Positions 26,404 to 36,012 of a DNA stretch of 49,776 nucleotides are shown one piece after another (the first letter of the stretch is position 1; each line of letters opens with the position of its first letter). The DNA comes from Lachnospiraceae bacterium. GTDB lineage: Bacteria > Bacillota > Clostridia > Lachnospirales > Lachnospiraceae. Location of the stretch: assembly GCA_009911505.1 (NCBI GenBank), contig QXXL01000031.1, forward strand, positions 1 to 49,776, given 5' to 3'. Below the pieces are notes generated by a model. That model was not told where the DNA came from. It worked only from the letters and a program-made list of their open reading frames with translations, and searched no databases. The position numbers and the translations under genes are program-made.

Positions 26404-28233
26404 TTATACAATCCTCTTAAATTTCTTTTCGATTTCGTATTTGCCCATAGAGATAATAGTAGGCCTGCCATGCGGGCAAAAATACGGGTTATCAAGTTCT
26501 AATAGCTCTGTTATTAAAAGCTCTGCTTCCTCGGGCTTTAGAGCGTGGTTGCCTTTGACAGCTGCCTTGCAGGACATGGATGCAATTTTTTCAAGCGCCA
26601 GCTCTGGTGTGGAAGCTTTTTTGATTTCTTCATGGGAGTCTAAAATTTCCAGCAAAACCTGTCTGGCGTCTAAGCCAAATAAATTGCCGGGAACGCCGCA
26701 AACAGCATATTCCCTCCCGCCAAACGGCTCTATTTCAAAGCCAAGCATTTTAAGGTGCTGCCCTAATACAGTAAGCGCCTGCTCCTCCTGAGTGTCCAAA
26801 GAAAGGATCATCGGCGGGGACATAAGCTGCGTCGTGAAATCCTTTTCTTTTAAGGAGCGTAGTGTCTTTTCATACAGCACTTTCTCATGGGCGGCATGCT
26901 GGTCAATTATAAAAAGCTTTTCGCCGTATTCGACCATCCAGTAAGTATCGAAAAGCTGGCCAATAATTTTGTGCTGTGATTTGGCTAGCTCGGAGAGGAA
27001 TTTCCCTTCGTAGGAAAGCTCTTCCTGGACGTAGCCTGGCTTGGCGGTTAAAGCCATAGGTACGCTGTTTTCTAAAGCCTTGCCAGGGTATTTCGGCTCA
27101 TATGCCGAATCCTTTTGTACTTCCGCTTTTAGCTGCTCCAAACGCTTTTTTTCAAACGGTTCCGGAAAACCGCCTTTCTGTTTTATTTCGGGCGCCGTCT
27201 CTTTTTTAGGGGCCGGCGTCTCCAAAATTGCCGTTTTAATATGCTCCTGCCCCATCAAAAGCCCCCGTATACATTCATACAGCTTATTATAAATTTCCTC
27301 CTGCGCATGAAACCGAAGCTCCATCTTTGCAGGGTGCACATTGACATCCAGCTGTTCCCCGGCAAACGTAAAATACAGCACGCAGAATGGATACTGATGC
27401 TGCATCAGAAAGCTTTTATAGGCATCCTCCAGGCTTCTTGCAATTAAAGGGCTTTTAACATATCTCTGATTGATAAAATAGTTCTCAAAATTCCGGTTCC
27501 CCCTAGATACAGCCGGCTTGCCAATAAAGCCAGTTACAGAGAAGCATTCGTTTTTTTCTTCCAGAGGAATTAATGCCGCTGTCATTTCCCTGCCATATAT
27601 TTGGTAAATTACGTCCTTTGCATTACAGTTTCCAGACGTATAAAGCTTTGTCTGGTTATTTACAATCAACTTAAACGACACATCTGGGCGCGAGAGCGCA
27701 AGGCGCTCTACTAATGCGCTGATATAGCCTGCTTCTGTCTGCGGCGATTTTAGAAATTTCCGTCTGGCAGGCGTATTAAAAAAGAGGTTGCGGACCAGAA
27801 TCGTCGTGCCATCCGGCGCACCGATTTCCTCTTTCTCTTTTTCCAAAGATCCTTCTATCACATAACGCACCCCAGTCAAATCCGGTATGGTTTTTGTAAT
27901 CAGCTCCACCTGCGCAACAGCCGCAATACTAGAAAGCGCTTCGCCGCGGAACCCCAGGGAAGAAACATTTATTAAATCCTCCACGGACTTTATCTTGCTG
28001 GTAGAATGGCGCAAAAATGCTATGGAAACCTGCCCCTTTGGAATACCGCAGCCATTATCCGTAATACGGATAAACGATATGCCGCCCTCTTTGATTTCCA
28101 CTGTTACTGCCGTAGCCCCAGCGTCTATCGAATTTTCGACTAATTCTTTCACAACAGAGGAGGGGCGTTCTACGACCTCCCCTGCCGCAATTTTATCTAT
28201 CGTATCTTGATCCAATAATGCTATTTCTGCCAT
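26404..28233 (-). CDS. mutL: DNA mismatch repair protein MutL
   Basis: MutL links mismatch recognition by MutS to strand incision. The 609-residue protein has the GHKL ATPase domain (VERPSSVVKELVENSIDAG, then DNGCGI and the SLGFRGEALSSIA lid) and, after a linker, a dimerisation domain with DQHAAHEKVLYE at about 440, the endonuclease metal site, supported by SCKAAV and CPHGRPT. It is therefore the nicking type found in bacteria without MutH. It follows mutS by 44 bases. Confidence 0.97.
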   Translation of the reverse strand: MAEIALLDQDTIDKIAAGEVVERPSSVVKELVENSIDAGATAVTVEIKEGGISFIRITDNGCGIPKGQVSIAFLRHSTSKIKSVEDLINVSSLGFRGEALSSIAAVAQVELITKTIPDLTGVRYVIEGSLEKEKEEIGAPDGTTILVRNLFFNTPARRKFLKSPQTEAGYISALVERLALSRPDVSFKLIVNNQTKLYTSGNCNAKDVIYQIYGREMTAALIPLEEKNECFSVTGFIGKPAVSRGNRNFENYFINQRYVKSPLIARSLEDAYKSFLMQHQYPFCVLYFTFAGEQLDVNVHPAKMELRFHAQEEIYNKLYECIRGLLMGQEHIKTAILETPAPKKETAPEIKQKGGFPEPFEKKRLEQLKAEVQKDSAYEPKYPGKALENSVPMALTAKPGYVQEELSYEGKFLSELAKSQHKIIGQLFDTYWMVEYGEKLFIIDQHAAHEKVLYEKTLRSLKEKDFTTQLMSPPMILSLDTQEEQALTVLGQHLKMLGFEIEPFGGREYAVCGVPGNLFGLDARQVLLEILDSHEEIKKASTPELALEKIASMSCKAAVKGNHALKPEEAELLITELLELDNPYFCPHGRPTIISMGKYEIEKKFKRIV

Positions 28234-28277
28234 ACCCGCCCTCCTGGTGATTTCTTGGTGTGATCTTGCCCATTAAC

Positions 28278-30920
28278 CTACCATCGGTTTTTTACTTTAT
28301 TTTGCAGCTGGAATAAACGGTTCATCGCTTCCATGGGAGTAAGGCTATTTATGTCAATCTCCCTAAGCTCCGCAATAATATCGTCATCCCTTATTGTATC
28401 AAATAGCGACATTTGCGCCAAATCCACTTCATCCGGCGCATTCCTTTTTTTCCTTGCCGCAGTATGTACCTTAATATTCCTTGCAATCCCGGAAATATCG
28501 TTTGCGCTTAGCTCCTCTACAATTTCCTTTGCACGCTCCAAAACGGATTCTGGCAGCCCCGCTAATTTCGCCACCTGGATCCCATAGCTCCTATCCGCCC
28601 CTCCTGGTACAATCTTACGTAAAAACACAATATCGTCGCCCTTTTCTTTTACGGCAATGCAATAATTGTTGACATTGTCAAGCTTCCCTTCCAGCTCCGT
28701 CAATTCATGATAATGCGTGGCAAATAACGTCTTTGCCCCCAAAAGCTTTGGATTACTGATATGCTCCACTACCGCCCATGCAATGCTAAGCCCGTCGAAT
28801 GTACTTGTCCCACGCCCGATTTCATCCAATACCAAAAGTGAATCCTGCGTGGCGTTGCGCAAAATATTGGCAACCTCTGTCATCTCCACCATAAATGTGC
28901 TCTGCCCGCTTGCCAGGTCGTCCGATGCGCCGACCCTGGTAAAAATCCGGTCTACAACGCCTATATTGGCAAAATCTGCCGGAACAAAGCTCCCAATCTG
29001 CGCCATTAAAACAATAAGGGCTGTTTGCCGCATATAGGTGGATTTACCCGCCATATTCGGCCCGGTGATAATAGAAATCCGTTGTTTATTGCTGTCTAAA
29101 TATGTATCATTGCTGATAAACATATCATTTCGGATCATATTTTCCACAACCGGATGTCGGCCGCCTTTAATATCAATAATGCCCTTGCGGTTTAACTTTG
29201 GCCTGCAATAGCGGTTTTCTTTTGCAACATGTGCAAACGAAGCAAACACATCCAGCTTCGCAATTGCTTTTGCTGTCTTTTGGATCCGGGCAACCTCAGC
29301 TGCGACTGCTTCACGGATTTCACGGAATAATTCATATTCCAGTACCGTCAGCTTATCCTCCGCACCTAAAATAACATCCTCCAATTCCTTTAATTTGGGT
29401 GTAATAAACCGTTCTGCGTTTGCGAGGGTCTGTTTCCTGGTAAAATAATCCGGAACCAGATCCTTATAGGAATTGGTAACTTCCAGATAATAGCCAAATA
29501 CTTTGTTATATTTGATTTTCAGATTCTTAATTCCGGTTTTTTCCCGCTCCTCGGCCTCTAGCTGCGCAAGCCATGACTTGCCTTCAGTTTTAGACTGCCG
29601 CAGCTTGTCTATCTCCTTATTGTACCCTTCTTTTATAATTCCTCCGTCATGCGCCAAAACAGGCGCATCTTCTATGATCCCGCAGTCAATCATACTGGAT
29701 AGATCTTTGAGCGGATCCAGCTCTTCCCGGATACTATGCATCAGACTGCTTTTAAAATCTGAAAGCAAGGCCTTAATCGGCGGCAGCATTTTTAGGGAAT
29801 TTTTAAATGCCACCAGATCCCTGGGGCTTGCCGTCTGATAGGCAATGCGCGTCACCAAGCGTTCCAGGTCATAAATCGGGTTTAAATATTCCCGCAGCTC
29901 TTCCCTGGAAATCATCTGATTCCCCAGCTCTTCTACCGTGTCAAGCCGTGCGCATATCTCCTGCAGTTCAATAAGGGGCTGCTCAATATAAGACCGCAAA
30001 AGGCGTGCGCCCATGGCCGTTTTTGTCTTATCAAGCACCCAGAGCAGGGAGCCGCGCTTTGCCTTCTCCCGCAGTGTCTCCACCAGCTCTAAATTGCGCC
30101 TGGTAGAACTGTCTATCATCATAAATTTTCCCGTGACATACGGGTGGATGGCATTCATATGGGCCAGAGAATTTTTCTGCGTTTCATACAGGTAGCGAAG
30201 CAGGGCGCCCGCCGCAATACTGCCGCAGGCAAAATCATTTAACCCGATCCCTTCTAAGCTGTGGATATGGAAATGTTCCTTTAACGTACCGATGGCGCTG
30301 GCATCGTCAAAATACCAGGCATCCAGCGCGCCGACACAGATGTGCAGACGGTTTTTAATGTCGTCTAAATCAATGCCGCTCATAAAAAACGCTTCGTTAC
30401 AGACAATTTCCGCCGGGCTGTATTTGTTGATCTCATCAATCAGCTTACGCTCTGTATCTGCTTCCGTCACATAATAGTCGCCTGTACTGACATCCGCAAT
30501 GGAAATGCCGTATTTCCCGGCAAAGCATACGATACACATAATGTAATTATTTTTGGATTCATCCAAAGCCTGGCTGTCCGTATTTGTCCCCGGAGTTACG
30601 ACACGGATCACTTCGCGCTTTACGATTCCCTTCGCAGTTTTGGGATCCTCGACCTGCTCGCAGATAGCGATCTTATAGCCTTTTTGTACTAAGCGGTTTA
30701 AATATCCTTCGACAGCATGGAACGGGACGCCGCACATGGGCGCACGCTTCGCCGCTCCGCAATTTTTGCTGGTCAGGGTAAGCTCCAGCTCCTTGGAAAC
30801 AGTTTTGGCGTCTTCAAAAAACATTTCATAAAAATCGCCGAGACGGTAAAATAAAATACAGTCCTTATACTTTTCTTTTGTGGATAAATATTGCTGCATC
30901 ATTGGTGTATATTCGTTCAA
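28278..30920 (-). CDS. mutS: DNA mismatch repair protein MutS
   Basis: The 880-residue mismatch sensor starts MNEYTPMMQQYLSTKEKYKD and has the FxE mismatch-reading motif in LGDFYEMFFEDA. The ATPase domain holds GPNMAGKSTYMRQ (P-loop, about residue 620), DEIGRGTSTFDG (Walker B and signature) and ATHYHEL. The C-terminal segment contains a short conserved tail (QMSLFDT). Its promoter overlaps the end of the upstream oxidoreductase. Confidence 0.97.
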   Translation of the reverse strand: MNEYTPMMQQYLSTKEKYKDCILFYRLGDFYEMFFEDAKTVSKELELTLTSKNCGAAKRAPMCGVPFHAVEGYLNRLVQKGYKIAICEQVEDPKTAKGIVKREVIRVVTPGTNTDSQALDESKNNYIMCIVCFAGKYGISIADVSTGDYYVTEADTERKLIDEINKYSPAEIVCNEAFFMSGIDLDDIKNRLHICVGALDAWYFDDASAIGTLKEHFHIHSLEGIGLNDFACGSIAAGALLRYLYETQKNSLAHMNAIHPYVTGKFMMIDSSTRRNLELVETLREKAKRGSLLWVLDKTKTAMGARLLRSYIEQPLIELQEICARLDTVEELGNQMISREELREYLNPIYDLERLVTRIAYQTASPRDLVAFKNSLKMLPPIKALLSDFKSSLMHSIREELDPLKDLSSMIDCGIIEDAPVLAHDGGIIKEGYNKEIDKLRQSKTEGKSWLAQLEAEEREKTGIKNLKIKYNKVFGYYLEVTNSYKDLVPDYFTRKQTLANAERFITPKLKELEDVILGAEDKLTVLEYELFREIREAVAAEVARIQKTAKAIAKLDVFASFAHVAKENRYCRPKLNRKGIIDIKGGRHPVVENMIRNDMFISNDTYLDSNKQRISIITGPNMAGKSTYMRQTALIVLMAQIGSFVPADFANIGVVDRIFTRVGASDDLASGQSTFMVEMTEVANILRNATQDSLLVLDEIGRGTSTFDGLSIAWAVVEHISNPKLLGAKTLFATHYHELTELEGKLDNVNNYCIAVKEKGDDIVFLRKIVPGGADRSYGIQVAKLAGLPESVLERAKEIVEELSANDISGIARNIKVHTAARKKRNAPDEVDLAQMSLFDTIRDDDIIAELREIDINSLTPMEAMNRLFQLQNKVKNRW

Positions 30921-30962
30921 ATTTATCTAACCTTCCATTTCTTTCAATTATCCATGGCAGAT

Positions 30963-30991
30963 ATTTTAGCATATGAAAAAATAAGATTCAA
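30963..30991 (-). promoter_or_regulatory. Promoter of the mutS-mutL-miaA-ynbB unit
   Basis: Minus strand TTGAAT at 30986-30991, 17-base spacer, TAAAAT at 30963-30968. The -35 box overlaps the stop codon of the oxidoreductase gene. Confidence 0.65.
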
Positions 30992-32583
30992 CCAAAATCG
31001 TACGGTTTAAATTCTTTTGCAATAGTCTCTGCAATTTTTATCCCGTCTATAGCGGCAGACATAATCCCGCCTGCGTAGCCTGCCCCTTCACCGCATGGAT
31101 ATAGCCCCTGTATACTGCTTTGGAACGCTTCATCCCTGTGTATACGGACAGGGGAGGAGGTGCGGCTTTCCACTCCGGAAAGTATAGTATCAGCGCAGTT
31201 AAAACCCGGGATTTTCCTTGCAAACTGCTCCATCCCGCTTAAGAAGGAATCATAAATTTCTGCTCCAAATAGCGTATGCAAAGCCCCAAGCTGAGTCCCG
31301 CCCCGTGTAACACTGGAAAATCCGCCGTACGATTTGCTCGCCTGCGCCCGTTTAAAATCCCCATAAAGCTGCTGTAAAATTGCCCCGTCCCCCAGGCGGA
31401 ACGCACCTTTTTCCAATTTCCGCTGAAACGCCACGCCAGATAACGGGCCTAGATCCGGGTAATCATTTGGCGTAACTGATACAATAATTGCGCTATTTGC
31501 ATTTGCACTATCCCTTTTATGGTAACTCATGCCATTTACCGCCACGCCTTTTTTTTCAGACGAGGCATTGACAACATAGCCTCCAGGGCACATGCAAAAA
31601 GAATAAACCCCCCTGCCATGGCTGCCTTTTGCTGTCAGCTTATAGGAGGCAGGAGGAAGCAGCCCTGCAAAATCCCCATATTGGTTCCTATTAATCATCT
31701 CCTGTAAGTGTTCGGCCCGCAGGCCTACCGCAAACGGTTTTGCTTCCATTGGAACCCCACGCGTGTGCAGCATACTAAACGTATCCCTTGCACTGTGCCC
31801 TATAGCAAGCACCAGCACCTGTGTATCCATCCATGTTTTGCGGTTAAGTTCTATAGCCGTCACGCGCCCGTCCTGAATGCGTATATCAGTTACACAGGTT
31901 TCAAATAAAAATTCCCCCCCGTTTTCAATAATCTTGCGGCGCATGTCTGGAATCACCAAAGAGAGCTTATCAGTTCCGATATGCGGCTTTGCTTCATAAC
32001 AAATCTCCTTCGGCGCTCCATGCTCTGTAAAAATGTCAAGTATTTTCCGGCTTCGCCCATGGGTATCCTTCACTAATGTATTGAGCTTACCGTCAGAAAA
32101 CGCCCCCGCCCCGCCTTCCCCGAACTGCACATTAGAATCCGGATCTAAAAAACCTGTTTCCCAAAAAAGCTCTACGTCTTCCTTTCGCATATCCATTGTT
32201 CTTCCGCGTTCAATTACGGCCGGGGCATATCCCGCCCCTGCCAGCATATAAGCGCAAAAAAGCCCTGCCGGGCCACAGCCAACTATAACCGGGCGGCAGG
32301 AGAGCCCTTTTAACCCGGAAACCAAAAACTGGTACGGCTTTGTTTCCAGAAGGCATACGGCGCCGCTGCAAAGCCTGTTAGCAATTTTTTTATCGTTTGT
32401 AGTAGATGCTTCTACTGTATATACAAATTGTATAGCCCTCTTTTTGCGCGCGTCAAGGGACTGTTTTACAATACGGTAAGATAGCAATTCTTCTTTTGGG
32501 ATATGGAGTGATTTTAAAATCTTTTCTTCCAGATCCTCTTTTGTATGGGAAACCGGAAGCTTTAGCTGTTGGATTTGTAGCAT
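30988..32583 (-). CDS. FAD-dependent oxidoreductase, COG2509-like
   Basis: A 531-residue flavoprotein of the type annotated as NAD(P)/FAD-dependent oxidoreductase (COG2509-like). An N-terminal domain (1-95) precedes the dinucleotide-binding fold VIVGCGPAGLFCAYMLAGAGY with ERG at the end of the second strand. FGEGGAGAFSDGKLNTLVKD and the C-terminal YPCGEGAGYAGGIMSAAIDGI are strongly typical of the family. The substrate is not established. AAAGGGGG lies upstream of the ATG and a good promoter about 110 bases upstream. Confidence 0.88.
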   Translation of the reverse strand: MLQIQQLKLPVSHTKEDLEEKILKSLHIPKEELLSYRIVKQSLDARKKRAIQFVYTVEASTTNDKKIANRLCSGAVCLLETKPYQFLVSGLKGLSCRPVIVGCGPAGLFCAYMLAGAGYAPAVIERGRTMDMRKEDVELFWETGFLDPDSNVQFGEGGAGAFSDGKLNTLVKDTHGRSRKILDIFTEHGAPKEICYEAKPHIGTDKLSLVIPDMRRKIIENGGEFLFETCVTDIRIQDGRVTAIELNRKTWMDTQVLVLAIGHSARDTFSMLHTRGVPMEAKPFAVGLRAEHLQEMINRNQYGDFAGLLPPASYKLTAKGSHGRGVYSFCMCPGGYVVNASSEKKGVAVNGMSYHKRDSANANSAIIVSVTPNDYPDLGPLSGVAFQRKLEKGAFRLGDGAILQQLYGDFKRAQASKSYGGFSSVTRGGTQLGALHTLFGAEIYDSFLSGMEQFARKIPGFNCADTILSGVESRTSSPVRIHRDEAFQSSIQGLYPCGEGAGYAGGIMSAAIDGIKIAETIAKEFKPYDFG

Positions 32584-32690
32584 AAAATGCCCCCTTTTAT
32601 AAAAATGCCGTTAATTACATATCCTTTTACAGGCCCGCCACTTCCCCTGCAAACAAGAATACCGCCTCTTTTACAGAATTACCTTGTGGT

Positions 32691-32719
32691 ATTATATCAA
32701 AAGGGATACAGGGTGTAAA
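32691..32719 (-). promoter_or_regulatory. Promoter of the FAD oxidoreductase gene
   Basis: Minus strand TTTACA at 32714-32719, 17-base spacer, TATAAT at 32691-32696. It leaves a leader of about 100 bases with no recognised riboswitch. Confidence 0.75.
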
Positions 32720-32787
32720 GCCTGAAACATTCGTAGCCATGGAATACATCTTACTATCTATCATATCTTAATAAAAAAAGGATTTTT

Positions 32788-33141
32788 ATGGATCAGGAAC
32801 AACTCGAATATACACCTACTGCCTTTGATGTCGAAACACAATCCAGAAACATCCAAATCCTAAAAAGCATCATCCCATACATGGATGGCCCCAGGCAGCG
32901 GAATTTTGCAATGATGGTTAAATTCCTCGAATTAAGGAACGTCGCCTCCCTCTTTGGCAGGCAGTCCGTATCTTTAAGCATGTGTTCTACGGACGACCCT
33001 TCAGAAAAACGGATGCAGCTACTTACGGATATTAAGAAATTTTGCACCCCAGCAGAACAGGATTCCATCGACATGATGCTCACGGCAATGCAGATGTTCT
33101 CATCTTACGACACGTTTTTTCACACGCCAACCCCAGAATAG
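32788..33141 (+). CDS. Small helical protein of unknown function, first of a pair
   Basis: A 117-residue acidic, probably all-helical protein with no signal peptide or membrane segment. AAAGGA lies five bases before the ATG. Its last third reads LLTDIKKFCTPAEQDSIDMM, which resembles the end of the next protein (LIIEILKQNMSPEEQRKADQ): both place a Pro-Ala/Glu-Glu-Gln turn between two amphipathic helices. I do not recognise a family. It faces leuS and diverges from the oxidoreductase. Confidence 0.75.
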   Translation: MDQEQLEYTPTAFDVETQSRNIQILKSIIPYMDGPRQRNFAMMVKFLELRNVASLFGRQSVSLSMCSTDDPSEKRMQLLTDIKKFCTPAEQDSIDMMLTAMQMFSSYDTFFHTPTPE

Positions 33142-33158
33142 AAAGGAATGCATAAGGT

Positions 33159-33440
33159 ATGGATTTTGACTTTTTAAAAAATAACGAAAACTTCAAAAAC
33201 ATTTCCCCGGAAAAAATAAATTTCCTAATGCAATTCGCCGCACAGAACAAATCCGGCAATGCAAAAGAAATGTCTAATATGATCCTTGGGGCTATGAACA
33301 ATGCAAAAAAAGAAGGCATCCAGTTTACACCAAACGAAACCGACCTGATTATTGAAATTTTAAAACAGAACATGTCGCCTGAAGAACAAAGAAAAGCCGA
33401 TCAGCTATTAAACCTGATGAGGAATTTAAAACGAAATTAA
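33159..33440 (+). CDS. Small helical protein of unknown function, second of a pair
   Basis: A 93-residue product, helical by composition and lacking membrane segments, starting 17 bases after the first small gene. GAAAGGAATG lies upstream of the ATG. Layout: a short N-terminal turn (NFKNISPEKINFLMQFA), a middle helix rich in Asn, Ala and Met, and a C-terminal helix pair around SPEEQ. Similarity to its neighbour suggests a duplicated or partner protein. A bidirectional terminator closes the pair. Confidence 0.72.
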   Translation: MDFDFLKNNENFKNISPEKINFLMQFAAQNKSGNAKEMSNMILGAMNNAKKEGIQFTPNETDLIIEILKQNMSPEEQRKADQLLNLMRNLKRN

Positions 33441-33450
33441 AAGCCAAAAC

Positions 33451-33485
33451 GGCAGCCGTACAAAACACATACGGCTGCCATTTTA
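33451..33485. terminator. Bidirectional terminator between the small genes and leuS
   Basis: GGCAGCCGTA (33451-33460) and TACGGCTGCC (33470-33479) form a perfect 10-bp stem with a 9-base loop. TTTTAT follows on the plus strand, and the minus strand runs into GTTTTGGC. It separates two convergent units. Confidence 0.88.
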
Positions 33486-33510
33486 TAGGTTCCTGCCTGG
33501 CAAGGACCAA

Positions 33511-35922
33511 TTATTTTGCTACAATATTGATAATCCTGCCCGGCACATAAATCTCACGGATTACATTCCCCGTAAGCTTATCTTTAAGCGCGGCCTTGCC
33601 CCGTGCAACTGCTTCTTCCTTTGCACAGTCTTTTGGCAGAGTGACGGTTGCCTTAGTCTTGCCGTTAATTTGTACAGCAATTTCTACTTCATCGTCTTCC
33701 ATTGCCTTTTTGTCATAAGACGGCCAGCCGCAATGGAATACAGAACCGCTATGCCCCATTTCCTGCCAGAGCTCTTCACTGATATGAGGCGCAAACGGAG
33801 CCAAAAGGCGTATAAATGTCTCTAACGTCTCCTTATCTACACCGCCGTTCCTTGCCATCTCAATGAATTTATTATTGTATTCCATAAAACCGGAAACTAC
33901 TGTATTTAAACTAAAGCCTTCAAGCCGGGACGTAATATCGTACACCAGCTTATTGCGCAGCTTCACCAGTTCTTTTGTCTCTATGGCATTTTTATCCTTG
34001 TTGTCCATAACAAGGTGATAAAACCTCGTAATAAAACGGTATACGCCGTCAATACCCCTGTCGTCCCATTCACTGTCCAACTCGGGCGGGCCGACAAACA
34101 GCTCATAGAGCCGCAGTGAATCACAGCCGTAATCCCTGACCAAATCATCCGGGGATACTACATTGCCTTTGGATTTGCTCATTTTAATACCGTTTTTGCC
34201 TGTAATCATGCCTTGGTTAAACAGCTTCTTAAACGGCTCGTCAAAATCCAAAACGCCAATATCATTTAAAAATTTGGTATAAAACCTCGAATACAGCAAA
34301 TGCAGCACCGCATGCTCGACGCCTCCGATATACATATCTACCGGGAGGTATTTATCCGCCTTTTCACGGCTAACAAGCTCTTGGCCGTTTTTGCTGTCCA
34401 CATACCGGAGGAAATACCAGGAAGAGCCTGCCCACTGCGGCATTGTGTTTGTTTCTCTTTTGGCAGGCTTGCCACATTTCGGGCAGGGTGTATTTACCCA
34501 TTCTGTAATATCCGCAAGCGGGGACTCCCCAGTCCCGGTTGGCTGGTAGCTTGTTACATCCGGAAGCAAAAGGGGCAGCTTATCTTCCGGCACGGGAACA
34601 GCCCCGCAGTCCGGACAGTGCACAATCGGGATTGGCTCGCCCCAGTACCGCTGGCGGGAAAATACCCAGTCACGCAGCTTGTAATTCGTTGTTTTCTTGC
34701 CAAGGCCGCGCTTTTCTATCATTTCAGGCGCCTTTTCTTTTAATTGGGCGGACTCCATGCCATTCCAGTCACCGGAATTGATCATTGTGCCAGACGCTTC
34801 CGTATAAGCTTCTGTCATATTTTCGATTTCTTTGCCGTCCTTCGCAATAACCTGGACAATCGGAAGGCCAAATTTTTTGGCAAACTCAAAATCCCGGTCA
34901 TCATGCGCAGGCACGCACATAATCGCCCCCGTTCCATAATCCGCCAATACATAATCGGAAAGCCAGATGGGGACTTTTGCCCCGTTTAACGGGTTAACAG
35001 CATAGCTTCCGGTAAATACGCCTGTCTTTTCCTTGTCCTGCAGGCGGTCAACAGAGGATTTTAAGGAAGCCTTATAAATGTAGCTTTCCACTGCTTCCCT
35101 TGTTTCGTCTGTGGCAAGCCCTTTCGCCAGCGCGTGCTCTGGTGCGAGCACCATAAACGTCGCGCCATAGAGGGTGTCTGGACGTGTTGTATAAACCGTA
35201 ATGCGATCCTCTTTTCCGTCTACCGCAAAATCGACCTCTGCGCCGTGGCTTTTTCCTATCCAGTCGGTCTGCATTTTTTTGACCTTTTCTGGCCAGTCCA
35301 GTTTATCCAAATCGGAAAGCAGGCGCTCGGCGTATGCGGTTATCTTTAACATCCACTGCTTTAGGTTTTTCTTTGTCACGTCTGCGCCGCACCGCTCACA
35401 TTTGCCGTTAACAACCTCTTCATTGGCAAGCCCTGTCTTACAGGACGGGCACCAGTTGATCGGCATCTCCTTTTCGTATGCCAGGCCGTGTTTAAACATC
35501 TGCACAAAAATCCATTGTGTCCATTTATAAAATTCCGGATCCGTTGTATTGACTTCCATATCCCAGTCATAGATAGCTGAGATCTCCTGAATCTGCTCTT
35601 TAATCTTAGCTACATTGTCCGCCGTCGATTTGGCTGGATGAATCCCCATTTTAATCGCGTAATTTTCTGCTGGAAGCCCAAATGCATCCCAGCCCATAGG
35701 ATGGATTACATAATAATCCTGCATCAGCTTATAGCGGCTCCATACATCAGAAATCACGTATCCACGCCAATGCCCGACATGAAGCCCGTTTCCAGACGGA
35801 TATGGGAACATGTCCAGGCAGTAGTATTTTTCTTTCTTTCCATCATTGATATTGATTGGGTCTGCAGCCCAGTTTTTACGCCATTTTTGTTCAATGGCCC
35901 TGTGGTTATAAGGTGTTGCCAT
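33511..35922 (-). CDS. leuS: Leucyl-tRNA synthetase
   Basis: Class I synthetase charging tRNA-Leu. From the ATG at 35922 (AGGAGG nine bases upstream; the frame is open 30 codons further) the 803-residue protein starts [18 protein letters not shown]. The HIGH-type motif is HVGH in [16 protein letters not shown] near residue 45, the KMSKS loop is near 576, and an editing domain lies between. [14 protein letters not shown] and the paired CxxC of the zinc region are present. No T-box leader fits between promoter and start, unlike many clostridial leuS genes. Confidence 0.97.
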   Translation of the reverse strand: MATPYNHRAIEQKWRKNWAADPININDGKKEKYYCLDMFPYPSGNGLHVGHWRGYVISDVWSRYKLMQDYYVIHPMGWDAFGLPAENYAIKMGIHPAKSTADNVAKIKEQIQEISAIYDWDMEVNTTDPEFYKWTQWIFVQMFKHGLAYEKEMPINWCPSCKTGLANEEVVNGKCERCGADVTKKNLKQWMLKITAYAERLLSDLDKLDWPEKVKKMQTDWIGKSHGAEVDFAVDGKEDRITVYTTRPDTLYGATFMVLAPEHALAKGLATDETREAVESYIYKASLKSSVDRLQDKEKTGVFTGSYAVNPLNGAKVPIWLSDYVLADYGTGAIMCVPAHDDRDFEFAKKFGLPIVQVIAKDGKEIENMTEAYTEASGTMINSGDWNGMESAQLKEKAPEMIEKRGLGKKTTNYKLRDWVFSRQRYWGEPIPIVHCPDCGAVPVPEDKLPLLLPDVTSYQPTGTGESPLADITEWVNTPCPKCGKPAKRETNTMPQWAGSSWYFLRYVDSKNGQELVSREKADKYLPVDMYIGGVEHAVLHLLYSRFYTKFLNDIGVLDFDEPFKKLFNQGMITGKNGIKMSKSKGNVVSPDDLVRDYGCDSLRLYELFVGPPELDSEWDDRGIDGVYRFITRFYHLVMDNKDKNAIETKELVKLRNKLVYDITSRLEGFSLNTVVSGFMEYNNKFIEMARNGGVDKETLETFIRLLAPFAPHISEELWQEMGHSGSVFHCGWPSYDKKAMEDDEVEIAVQINGKTKATVTLPKDCAKEEAVARGKAALKDKLTGNVIREIYVPGRIINIVAK

Positions 35923-35984
35923 ACTATTTCCTCCTAAAGAAGATGATTTATATACATCGCACTTTTCTTGATATTTCCATTCAA

Positions 35985-36012
35985 ATTTTATCATACAGTA
36001 TGGATTTGTCAA
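35985..36012 (-). promoter_or_regulatory. Promoter of leuS
   Basis: Minus strand TTGACA at 36007-36012, 16-base spacer, TAAAAT at 35985-35990. The -35 box overlaps the stop codon of the upstream gene and the leader is about 60 bases. Confidence 0.72.
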
